The notes beneath the pieces were generated by a model that worked only from the letters and a program-made list of their open reading frames with translations, was not told the DNA's origin and did not search any database. Source: Bacteroidota bacterium (lineage in GTDB: Bacteria > Bacteroidota > Bacteroidia > Sphingobacteriales > Sphingobacteriaceae). From it: 34,481 bases of DNA. Where the stretch lies: NCBI GenBank assembly GCA_013289045.1, contig JABDAU010000040.1, positions 1-34,481 of the forward strand, given 5' to 3'. Both the position numbers and the translations under genes were made by a program. This document shows positions 24,365-31,679 of the stretch, in pieces (position 1 is the first letter of the stretch; every line of letters begins with the position of its first letter).

Positions 24365-25430
24365 ACGTGAATTTATAAAGGCCGGGCTGCTTGCCGGCGT
24401 AGCTTCCCAATTACCATTTAAAAGTAGCGCCGCTGCCCCATCTGCCCCTAAAAGAAACCATCGCAAAAACTGGGTGTGGGTAAGCCCCGACCTGAAAGAC
24501 ACGGATGATGTATTGGCCAAACGTTACGCTAAATTTAAAGAAGCCGGCATCACCAGCGTATTTTTTGAGGCCGACAGCGAAAAGCATTTCCGCGCGGCAA
24601 AAGCGCATGGCCTTGAGGCACACCGCTGGATGTGGACATTTAACCGTGCCGAACTGGTGGATACGCACCCGCTTTGGTACAGCAAAAGCCGTAATGGCGA
24701 ATCGTGCGCCGATCATCCGCCATATGTGAATTATTACCGCTGGCTTTGCCCGTCGCGCCCCGAGGTGCAGGAGTATTTGGAGCAGCAGGTAACCGATATT
24801 TTGAGTAAGGATTACGTAGACGGCATCCATCTTGATTATGTGCGCTATTGCGATGTGATATTGCCCGTAAACCTATGGGATCATTACGGCCTCGACCAAA
24901 CCAGGGAATTGCCTGCTTATGATTTTTGCTATTGCGACGTTTGCCAGTCGAACTTTAAAGATCAGTACGGCATTGATGTCATGTCGCTGCAATACCCGGA
25001 TGCCAGTCTTTCGTGGCGCCTGTTCAGGTACGGCAATATCATCAGGGTGGTAAACAGCCTTTCAGACATCGCACATAATAAAAAGAAATGGATCACCGCG
25101 GCGGTATTTCCAACACCGGAAGTGGCCCGTCGCAACGTAAGGCAGGACTGGACGAACTTTAACCTCGACGGTGTTTGCCCGATGATCTATCACGGTTTCT
25201 ACAAGGAAAAAGTAAGCTGGATAGGCGATGCTGTGAAAGAAGGCGTACATTTCCTCGCCGGCAAATTCCCGCTGTATGCAGGATTGTATTTATCCGATTT
25301 CCAAAGTGATGACGAGATCCGCCAGGGCATACAATTCGCGCTGACCAATGGGGCAGCAGGCGTATCCTTTTTTGGCGATGTGGAGAAGGGGAATACGCTG
25401 AAGATATTGAAGGAGGAAATGGCGGGGTGA
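24357..25430 (+). CDS. Exported glycoside-hydrolase-like TIM-barrel protein (GHL10-like)
   Basis: A 357-residue protein whose N-terminus (MNKREFIKAGLLAGVASQLP) resembles a Tat-type leader but has Lys-Arg where Arg-Arg is expected, so the export route is uncertain. After that comes a putative TIM barrel: KDTDDVLAKRYAKFKEAGITSVFFEAD, LEAHRWMWTFNRAELV, and VDGIHLDYVRYCD with Asp160, a catalytic candidate, at the end of a strand, as in the GHL10/FenI-like group. A CYCDVC cluster (Cys191, Cys193, Cys196) follows, then FNLDGVCPMIYHGFY and a C-terminal AAGVSFFGDVE. Family assignment is by motif resemblance only; substrate is unknown. It overlaps the CBM9-like gene by 8 bases. Confidence 0.75.
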   Translation: MNKREFIKAGLLAGVASQLPFKSSAAAPSAPKRNHRKNWVWVSPDLKDTDDVLAKRYAKFKEAGITSVFFEADSEKHFRAAKAHGLEAHRWMWTFNRAELVDTHPLWYSKSRNGESCADHPPYVNYYRWLCPSRPEVQEYLEQQVTDILSKDYVDGIHLDYVRYCDVILPVNLWDHYGLDQTRELPAYDFCYCDVCQSNFKDQYGIDVMSLQYPDASLSWRLFRYGNIIRVVNSLSDIAHNKKKWITAAVFPTPEVARRNVRQDWTNFNLDGVCPMIYHGFYKEKVSWIGDAVKEGVHFLAGKFPLYAGLYLSDFQSDDEIRQGIQFALTNGAAGVSFFGDVEKGNTLKILKEEMAG

Positions 25431-25497
25431 TTTGTTGGTGACAATACTAACAAAGGCAAAATACATCTTTGATTGAACTACATTGGTGATAAATGAA

Positions 25498-25905
25498 ATG
25501 AAGCTAAATTTTAAGTCAACGCGAGAAATAAATGTTGGGATTGATGAAATGATTGACAAAATTGATAATTATTTAAAGGATAACAATTACAAAATTGTCG
25601 TTAGAAATTCAGATATGATAGCATTTACCGGATACGATCACACCAATTATACAAGGAGTGATTATTATAAACGGGTTGATGAAGGAAAATTTGAAATTAA
25701 TAAAAAATCGTTAGACGTCACCGTTCTGACTTTTAATTATAAAGTTTCGATAATGTATGATTTTATTTTCTTGACAATACTTTTCCTTGCGGGTCTCTTT
25801 GCGAATTACGGCTTTTTTATTTTATATGGTGCGTTTCTTTTAAATTCTCTCGCCAAATTATATTACTTACGAACAAGTTTCATAACTAATATCTTGAATC
25901 CGTAA
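25498..25905 (+). CDS. Small AT-rich membrane protein, unknown
   Basis: A 135-residue product beginning MKLNFKSTREINVGI; the ATG at 25498 is chosen over in-frame TTG/GTG codons just upstream. The first 75 residues are soluble and charged (MIDKIDNYLKDNNYKIVVRN), the end carries one or two hydrophobic helices (IMYDFIFLTILFLAGLFANYGFFILYGAFLL, shown in two parts: residues about 85-100 and 104-118). I recognise no family. The gene is visibly richer in A and T than its neighbours and uses AT-ending codons, which suggests recent acquisition. It stands 67 bases after the glycosidase-like gene, and converges with the lipoprotein gene that follows. Confidence 0.6.
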   Translation: MKLNFKSTREINVGIDEMIDKIDNYLKDNNYKIVVRNSDMIAFTGYDHTNYTRSDYYKRVDEGKFEINKKSLDVTVLTFNYKVSIMYDFIFLTILFLAGLFANYGFFILYGAFLLNSLAKLYYLRTSFITNILNP

Positions 25906-25911
25906 GCAAAC

Positions 25912-26226
25912 CTAAAACTTCCCATAAAAATTACTAATATCAAAATACACTGCCATTGCTTTACCATCCGCAGTGGTAATATGCAGGATATCATAAGGCT
26001 TTTTATCGTGATATGTTAACGACTGGCTACTGGTTTTTGCATCGGGGTAGGTTTTGCGAATCCAGATGTATTCTGCATCAACCCCTTGTTTTTCGCTGGT
26101 TTCGGTGATTACAACAGCTTTTTCAAATGATGAACCATCACCGCTAGCGACTGTCATTTTCCTGACTGCGCAGGCGGAGATAAATAGCAGTAATGCAGTA
26201 AGAATAAACAATGATACTTTTTTCAT
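25912..26226 (-). CDS. Small lipoprotein, unknown function
   Basis: A 104-residue product from the ATG at 26226; earlier in-frame starts are rejected because this one begins a lipoprotein signal, MKKVSLFILTALLLFISAC, with lipobox-like ISAC and Cys19. The mature part is short and beta-like (AVVITETSEKQGVDAEYIWIRKTYP, then SLTYHDKKPYDILHITTADGKAMAVYFDISNFYGKF). The anchor is probably the outer or inner membrane facing the periplasm. I do not recognise the family. Stop is 6 bases from the stop of the convergent AT-rich gene. Confidence 0.65.
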   Translation of the reverse strand: MKKVSLFILTALLLFISACAVRKMTVASGDGSSFEKAVVITETSEKQGVDAEYIWIRKTYPDAKTSSQSLTYHDKKPYDILHITTADGKAMAVYFDISNFYGKF

Positions 26227-26305
26227 GATGTCAGGGTTTTTTAGTAAGGATGAAAAAAGTGAAAGTTTTCCATAAAGTGAGGGAAAGCAAAATAAAAAAT
26301 CCATG

Positions 26306-26440
26306 TCATTTCGACGAACAGGGTGGGCTGTGAATAAGGGTGAGGAGAAATCTTTTGCGCCATGCATTGTTTGACTATCCCTTTCAAAGGATTTCTCTTT
26401 CGCTCATCGCACTGGCCTCTGCTTCGCTCTATCGAAATGA
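26306..26440. repeat. TCATTTCGA / GGAGAAATC inverted repeat
   Basis: Outer arms TCATTTCGA (26306-26314) and TCGAAATGA (26432-26440) are perfect inverse copies; inner arms GGAGAAATC (26344-26352) and GGATTTCTC (26389-26397) pair imperfectly. This matches the look of a dispersed Bacteroidota repeat. It lies in the 240-base gap upstream of the lipoprotein gene and after the YfcC gene's stop. Confidence 0.7.
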
Positions 26441-26466
26441 TTTTATAAAGGGTTAAAAATCAACGG

Positions 26467-27966
26467 TCAACGGTTCATCACCCCAATCACCAAAGCCCCG
26501 GCGCAAACTACCATCAGCATTACTATCAACGGCCATACAAAGCGCATCCAGACTTTTAAGCTTACGTTGGTTACCGCCAGGGCCGGTAGCATGAGCCCTA
26601 CGGGTGTTATCAACCCCATAATACCCATGCCGAACAGGTAGGCGTTCACAATTTCGCGGCCCGGGACACCAACAATAACCGCCAGCGACCCAAAAATAGG
26701 CATGGTAAGCACCGCCATGCCCGAGCTGGAACTGATGACCAGCGTAAACACCATATACAAAATGAGCAGCACAATTATGAACAGTACCAGCGGCATTTTA
26801 CCCACAGCGCCTGCCGAATAGAAAAGGATGGTACCCGTAACATGCCCGGCATTGAGCACAATGGTAATACCACGCGCCACGCCCACCATCAGGGCCACGG
26901 AAAGCAGCGACCGCGCGCCTTCAATAAATTTGTTGATGAACTGGCCTTCCTTCATCCGGGTGACGATGGCGATGATGATGGCCGAAACCAGGAAAACTGC
27001 CGTACAGGGCCCCATGTCCCAGCCGGTTACGAAACCGTAGATCATGATACCAATGGTTGCCAGGAACTGGATGTTAAGCCAGGCGTCAACAACGCTCAAT
27101 TTAACCAGTTGCCCGTTAGTATGCACCACGTTATCAAAAGCCGAATGCACATTGCCGTCGATGCGGCGAACGAGCGATAATTCGGGGTTCTTTTTTACTT
27201 TTTGTGCGTAGCGGACGATATACCAAATGGTTACTGCCGAGGTGATAATGAAAACAATAATACGCTCGTAAAGGCCGTCCGTCCAGTTGATGCCTGCCGC
27301 GTTGGAGGCGATAACGGTTGCAAAAGGATTGCTGAACGAGGTGAGGTTACCTATGCTGGTACCGGCAAAAATTACGGCCAAAGGTACCAGCAGATCGTAG
27401 CCGGCGGCCAGATAAAGCGGTATGAGGATAGGATAAAAGGCGAAACCCTCTTCGGCCATGCCCTCTGCCGAACCGCAGAATAAAAAGAAAAAGGTGAGGA
27501 TGATAATGAGCCACGCTTCCTGCCCCTTCATTTTGTACGAGAGCCAGGCCACGCCTTTTTCCATAGCCCCGGTTTCCTGGAAAACCATGATAAAGCCGCC
27601 GATGAACAGCAGGAAAAAGATAATGTCGCTGCTATCGATCAATCCCTGCACGGGCGCGGTCACCACACTGGTAAAGCCCTGTCCGTTGCGTTTAAGCGAA
27701 TGGTAAGTGCCGGGTATGGCTACGGGTTTAAATATGTCGCCGCTTTTAAACTTCTCCAGTTTTACCAGGATCTTCAGGCTGTCGAGCGTTTTTTGGGTGC
27801 AGGGCACCGTTTTGTCGCCGGTTGCGGATGTTATAGTGAACGAGCCATTGCTATAGCTCAGCGTATTGTATTCGCCGGCGGGCATCAGCCAGGTGGCCAT
27901 AGCCGCCAGTATGATCACGAAAAACAGGATGGTTAGGGGAGAGGGCAGCTTTTTCGGTTTCGCCAT
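26467..27966 (-). CDS. YfcC-family (DcuC-like) membrane transporter
   Basis: A 499-residue transporter with about 11-12 membrane helices, cytoplasmic membrane. It begins MAKPKKLPSPLTILFFVIILAAMATWLMPAGEYNT, the normal N-terminus of the YfcC/ArcD-like group of the IT superfamily, with the conserved GGFIMVFQETGAMEKGVAWL, CGSAEGMAEEGFAFYPILIPL and ISSSSGMAVLTMPIFGSLAVIVG motifs. Members exchange basic amino acids or C4-dicarboxylates; the substrate cannot be told. Length is normal and no defect is seen. The gene is downstream of and probably co-transcribed with the thioesterase, 32 bases apart. Confidence 0.88.
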   Translation of the reverse strand: MAKPKKLPSPLTILFFVIILAAMATWLMPAGEYNTLSYSNGSFTITSATGDKTVPCTQKTLDSLKILVKLEKFKSGDIFKPVAIPGTYHSLKRNGQGFTSVVTAPVQGLIDSSDIIFFLLFIGGFIMVFQETGAMEKGVAWLSYKMKGQEAWLIIILTFFFLFCGSAEGMAEEGFAFYPILIPLYLAAGYDLLVPLAVIFAGTSIGNLTSFSNPFATVIASNAAGINWTDGLYERIIVFIITSAVTIWYIVRYAQKVKKNPELSLVRRIDGNVHSAFDNVVHTNGQLVKLSVVDAWLNIQFLATIGIMIYGFVTGWDMGPCTAVFLVSAIIIAIVTRMKEGQFINKFIEGARSLLSVALMVGVARGITIVLNAGHVTGTILFYSAGAVGKMPLVLFIIVLLILYMVFTLVISSSSGMAVLTMPIFGSLAVIVGVPGREIVNAYLFGMGIMGLITPVGLMLPALAVTNVSLKVWMRFVWPLIVMLMVVCAGALVIGVMNR

Positions 27967-27998
27967 TGTGCATTAAGGGGTTGAAGTTTCGGCATATA

Positions 27999-28520
27999 CT
28001 ATTGCTGCGCCGCGAAGAACAGCGCTTTTAGTTCGGTAGCATCATCGGGTTTCATTTTGCCGCCCAATATGAGGCGCAGCTGGCGACGGCGTAAAGCGCC
28101 GTCGAACAAGATCTTTTCTTCGGGTGTTGACGGGATCAGCTCGGGCACAGGCACGGTGTTGCCGTCCTTGTCCAGCGCAACAAAAGTATAATAAGCCTCG
28201 TTACTTTTTACCCGCGTACCGCTCGGTATGTTCTCCGCCCAAACATCCATCCGTATCTCAACCGAGGTATTGAATGCGCGGGTTACCCTGGCTTCAATGC
28301 TCACCACATCCCCCAGTTTTATCGAGTGTTTAAAGGATACATTATCTACCGAAGCCGTCACCACAATGCGGTTGCAATGCTTTTGGCCGCTTATGGCAGC
28401 CGCAATATCCATCCAGTGCAGCAGGCGTCCCCCCATCAGGTTATTCAGCGTGTTGGTGTCGTTGGGCAGCACCAGTTCATTCATTATGGTATAAGAGTCT
28501 TGCGGGGTTTTAGCTTGCAT
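27999..28520 (-). CDS. Acyl-CoA thioesterase, hotdog fold (YciA-like)
   Basis: A 173-residue protein starting at the ATG at 28520 (MQAKTPQDSYTIMNELVLP), in preference to an upstream in-frame start, because this is where family resemblance begins. VLPNDTNTLNNLMGGRLLHWMDIAAAISGQKHC (about residues 17-49) is the hallmark of acyl-CoA hydrolases (YciA/BACH type), with Asn23 and the GG pair. VVTASVDNVSFKHSIKLGDVVSIEARV follows. It hydrolyses acyl-CoA to free CoA and fatty acid. The C-terminal extension (about 130-173) is helical. Its stop is 32 bases ahead of the YfcC start, so they probably share a transcript. Confidence 0.9.
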   Translation of the reverse strand: MQAKTPQDSYTIMNELVLPNDTNTLNNLMGGRLLHWMDIAAAISGQKHCNRIVVTASVDNVSFKHSIKLGDVVSIEARVTRAFNTSVEIRMDVWAENIPSGTRVKSNEAYYTFVALDKDGNTVPVPELIPSTPEEKILFDGALRRRQLRLILGGKMKPDDATELKALFFAAQQ

Positions 28521-28696
28521 GTGTGTAGTTTTACGGTAAATATAAGGAATTGTCTGAACCATGATTTTTAACAGTTAAATTATTTTTAAAGGCGTTAAAG
28601 AGGGCTGCGCCGTTAAACGGATTAAAAGATTACCCTGATGCAGGCTGATTAAATGGTTGTTGAGTGACTAAATGATTAAAATATACCTTGCTTACC

Positions 28697-28728
28697 TAAT
28701 CTCTGATCTCTAATTACTAATCTCTAAT
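28697..28728. repeat. Short TAATCTCT low-complexity repeat
   Basis: TAATCTCT occurs at 28697-28704 and again within 28718-28728, with GATCTCTAAT between. It looks like a degenerate dispersed repeat. Confidence 0.5.
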
Positions 28729-28731
28729 ATT

Positions 28732-29018
28732 GGGCGTTGCCTGCGGCCGGGCTATCCGCTTATACTGCACAGGCATTAGGCGCGGGGCCGGTATTCGCTG
28801 CTATCCCTAACGCGGTCGTCTGAATCACAGATTTTTAATGATTTATTGATTACGCAGATATTAAAATCTGTGTAATCCCATAATCCACAAAATCTGTGAT
28901 TCAGACAAATTTGCGTTAGGGATAGGAAGGGTTTAGTGCCCACGATAGTGGGTACCGCAGCGCAGCCCTGGATAGCCCGGCCGCTTTGAGGGCCTCAGCG
29001 CAGGCTGCGGCAACGCCC
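28732..29018. repeat. Nested set of inverted repeats, about 290 bases
   Basis: From outside to inside: GGGCGTTGCC (28732-28741) with GGCAACGCCC (29009-29018); GCGGCCGGGCTATCC (28743-28757) with its perfect complement at 28970-28984; CTATCCCTAACGC (28801-28813) with GCGTTAGGGATAG (28913-28925); GTCTGAATCACAGATTTT (28818-28835) with its perfect complement at 28889-28906; and GATTACGCAGAT (28848-28859) with ATCTGTGTAATC (28866-28877, one G.T pair). The pairs are concentric. Confidence 0.92.
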
Positions 29019-29027
29019 TATTTGTAG

Positions 29028-29078
29028 TTTTCAGTTTTCAGTTGGTGGTTTGCTTTATGATTGCAAACTGATAACTGC
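29028..29078. repeat. CAGTTTTCAGTT-type hairpin repeat
   Basis: GTTTGC at 29048-29053 pairs with GCAAAC at 29063-29068, with imperfect pairing of the flanking CAGTT and AACTG. It looks like a further dispersed repeat. Confidence 0.45.
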
Positions 29079-29171
29079 CTACAGCAACTCTTCTTGGGGT
29101 GGTGCGTTTTGCAAAAAGTTTCAAAAAGTGCTATTCTTTAACTATGCTAACATTGTTAATCAATTACTTAA

Positions 29172-29207
29172 GTGGTGCGTTGTGGTGCAGGTGGTGCGTG
29201 TGGTGCG
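29172..29207. repeat. Four GTGGTGCR octamers spaced by about one helical turn
   Basis: GTGGTGCG at 29172, GTGGTGCA at 29182, GTGGTGCG at 29191 and at 29200; start distances 10, 9, 9 bases. An isolated fifth copy is at 29099-29106. The last is followed by GCACC (29212-29216), which can pair with GGTGC (29202-29206). The set lies 80-115 bases ahead of the DPP IV start codon. Confidence 0.7.
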
Positions 29208-29286
29208 CGGAGCACCGCATAACAATTCCGTTATAATTTGTTCATCCTCCATAAATATTTTAGCTTAGCCTTTTTAACGCCTCATT

Positions 29287-31539
29287 ATGACAATAAAGTT
29301 CCTGAAAGGTACAGCCTTGTGCCTGTTAGCTTCAGCTATGCTGCTGCCCGATCTTACATCAGCCCAAAACAAAACCGAATACACCAGCCTGTCCGACGCC
29401 ATGGCGCAGGGCCGCAAGCTACGCGGTAAATCCGGCCCGCAAAGTGTAAACTGGATAAACGGCGGCAGCCAGTATTCGTTCCTGCAAAACGGTGCGATCA
29501 ATATTAAAGACCCGGCTACGCTGAAAGAAACCGAAATATTTAACAATAAATCCGTTACTTATCCCGGTACAAGTACACCATTCGATTATGAATCGTTCCA
29601 ATGGTCGCACGATTCAAAGCACCTGGTTTTTCAAACCAATTTTCGCAGAAAATACCGCCGGTCAGGTGTATCGGATTACTATGTTTACGACCTCGACAGT
29701 AAACAGCTGAAATCGGCCGCTAAAAACGCCCGCTCGGCTGAGTTATCGCCGGATGGCTCGATGGTAGGCATGGAGCGTGATGGTAATATGTTCGTTTACA
29801 ATTTTGCAAACGGTAAAGAGCAGCAGTTAACTGATGATGCAACCGGTGAAGAAGGCATTTTCAACGGTCATGGCGATTGGGTGTATGAAGAAGAACTGGA
29901 AGTAGCTACGGCCTGGAACTGGTCGCCTGATAGCAAATACATGGCGTTCTGGCAATTTGACGAGCGCCCGGTACCGGATTTCCAGATGACCAATTTTGAA
30001 GGAAATCACCCGGAGATCAAGCATATCAACATTCCGCAGGTTGGCGATCCGAACCCGAAGGTGAAGATCGGCGTGATCGATGTGTCATCCGGCAAAAAGG
30101 TATGGCTGCAGCCTGACGAGACCGGCGATTTTTATATTCCGCGCATCTACTGGACGAGCGACCCTAATGTGCTGGCTATGCTTACCCTTAACCGCGCACA
30201 AAACGACCTGAAGGTATACTTCTTCAACGTAAAAACCGGCGAGCATAAGGTAGTGATGGAAGAAAAGAACAGCACCTGGGTAGCCATCTCAAACTTCTAC
30301 ACCAATGTGAACGATATGATCTACTTCCCTGAAAAAACGAAGGAATTTTTCTGGGTGTCCGACCGTTCGGGCTATTATCATATCTACCGTTACAATTACG
30401 ATGGCAAACTCATTAACCAGGTTACCAAGGGCGATTGGGACATGATCAAAGTTTCGGGCATCAATCCGCAAACAAAAACCATCTATTACCTTTCGGCAGA
30501 AGCCTCACCGTTGGAGCAAACATTTTATTCGATAGACTTCGACGGCAAGCATAAAACCAAGCTTTCGGCAGTTGATGGGTTTCATGATATCAATATGTCG
30601 CCAGGCACAAAGTATTATATCGATAAGTTCAGCAATATCACTACGCCAACGCAGGTTGCTTTAAACGATGATAAAGGAAAGACCCTGCAAACACTGGAAG
30701 ATAACAAAGGCGTAAACGAATTTATTGCAAGTCATGCTTATTCAGCGCCAGAAATGTTCCACTTTAAAACAGAAGATGGCACGCCGCTGGATGGCTATAT
30801 GATCAAACCATTCAATTTCGATCCGCACAAAAAATACCCAGTAGTGTTTAGCATTTACGGCGGTCCGGAATCGCACGCCGTGTTCAATCGTTTTTCTGAT
30901 AACGCATGGCAGCAATGGCTGGCGCAGAATGGCTATATTGTGGTGGACGTAAATAACCGCGGCATAGCCAATTACGGCAGCCAGTTTATGAAATGTGTTT
31001 ATAAACAGTTGGGCAAATACGAAAGCGCCGACTTTGTTTCTACCGCCCGCTACGTAGGCAGCATGCCATTTGCCGACAGCACCAAAATGGCCATTATGGG
31101 CGGTAGCTATGGCGGCTATAGCACAACGTTCACTTTGCTAACGCATCCGGGCGTATTTAAGGTAGGCATCGCCAATTCGCCGGTAACTGACTGGCGTTTG
31201 TATGACGATATTTACACCGAACGCTATATGGGCACTGCCGATGATAACGCCGCGGGCTACAAACAAAGCGCTGATATGACGCACGCCGCCAATCTGAAAG
31301 ATCATTTATTCCTCATCCATTCCATGAGCGACGACAACGTGCACCCGGCCAATACCATGCAGTTGCTTACAGTGCTTACCAACGCCGGCAAAGATGCTGA
31401 CCTGCGCATTTACCCCCCGGGCGCACACGGTGCAGGCTATAACGCTGAAAGCCGTTACCTGATCAACGCGTTAAGCTACCAGTATCTTGAGCGCTGGCTG
31501 AAAGGGAATAATAACTTGCTGGATTTGAATAATAAATAA
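29287..31539 (+). CDS. Dipeptidyl-peptidase IV-type S9 peptidase
   Basis: A 750-residue exported serine peptidase removing dipeptides (X-Pro type) from N-termini. Signal peptide about 1-26 (MTIKFLKGTALCLLASAMLLPDLTSA). Residues about 90-480 are the DPP IV beta-propeller, including HGDWVYEEELEVATAWNWSPD, with the double-Glu pair (Glu201, Glu202) that binds the substrate N-terminus. The catalytic domain has MGGSYGGYST (Ser607; usual form GWSYGG, here Gly-Gly), SDDNVHPAN (Asp683) and GAHG (His714). YGGPESH, the oxyanion part, is at 524-530. All catalytic residues are present and length is as in bacterial DPP IV. It converges with the T9SS gene; nested palindromes fill the gap. Probably periplasmic. 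Confidence 0.95.
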   Translation: MTIKFLKGTALCLLASAMLLPDLTSAQNKTEYTSLSDAMAQGRKLRGKSGPQSVNWINGGSQYSFLQNGAINIKDPATLKETEIFNNKSVTYPGTSTPFDYESFQWSHDSKHLVFQTNFRRKYRRSGVSDYYVYDLDSKQLKSAAKNARSAELSPDGSMVGMERDGNMFVYNFANGKEQQLTDDATGEEGIFNGHGDWVYEEELEVATAWNWSPDSKYMAFWQFDERPVPDFQMTNFEGNHPEIKHINIPQVGDPNPKVKIGVIDVSSGKKVWLQPDETGDFYIPRIYWTSDPNVLAMLTLNRAQNDLKVYFFNVKTGEHKVVMEEKNSTWVAISNFYTNVNDMIYFPEKTKEFFWVSDRSGYYHIYRYNYDGKLINQVTKGDWDMIKVSGINPQTKTIYYLSAEASPLEQTFYSIDFDGKHKTKLSAVDGFHDINMSPGTKYYIDKFSNITTPTQVALNDDKGKTLQTLEDNKGVNEFIASHAYSAPEMFHFKTEDGTPLDGYMIKPFNFDPHKKYPVVFSIYGGPESHAVFNRFSDNAWQQWLAQNGYIVVDVNNRGIANYGSQFMKCVYKQLGKYESADFVSTARYVGSMPFADSTKMAIMGGSYGGYSTTFTLLTHPGVFKVGIANSPVTDWRLYDDIYTERYMGTADDNAAGYKQSADMTHAANLKDHLFLIHSMSDDNVHPANTMQLLTVLTNAGKDADLRIYPPGAHGAGYNAESRYLINALSYQYLERWLKGNNNLLDLNNK

Positions 31540-31544
31540 GTCTG

Positions 31545-31677
31545 AACCAGGATTTAAGGAATTAAACAGATTTACGAGATGTGTGTCAATAGCAAACTTG
31601 CGAAGTTTTAAAAACTTCGCAAGTTAATATCTGGTTTTTATATTCTGTAAATCTGTTTAATCCGCTTAATCCTGGTT
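31545..31677. repeat. Nested inverted repeats between convergent genes, possible terminator
   Basis: AACCAGGATT (31545-31554) pairs with AATCCTGGTT (31668-31677); ATTAAACAGATTTAC (31561-31575) pairs perfectly with 31647-31661; and in the middle AACTTGCGAAGTTTT (31595-31609) pairs with AAAACTTCGCAAGTT (31611-31625) around one base. The innermost hairpin ends in T-rich runs and could end transcription from both sides. Confidence 0.9.
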
Positions 31678-31679
31678 TA

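Larger units (their letters stand above)
28521..29286. other. Long divergent intergenic region made largely of repeats
   Basis: About 766 bases, with no credible gene. In order: AT-rich stretch (28563-28690), low-complexity TAATCTCT repeats (28697-28728), the nested palindrome at 28732-29018, a CAGTTTTCAGTT-type hairpin (about 29028-29078), and four GTGGTGCR octamers (29172-29207). The DPP IV promoter should lie in the last 80 bases, where TATAATTTG at 29231-29239 is the nearest thing to a -7 box. Confidence 0.7.

Noticed and set aside
22057..25430. A classical polysaccharide utilisation locus.
   Set aside because: There are no SusC/SusD genes and no hybrid regulator next to it; I kept it only as a carbohydrate-related operon.
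28732..29018. A structured non-coding RNA or riboswitch in the long intergenic region.
   Set aside because: The nested arms fit repeat insertion better, and there is no conserved loop motif I recognise nor a clear promoter for an RNA. It cannot be excluded without expression data.
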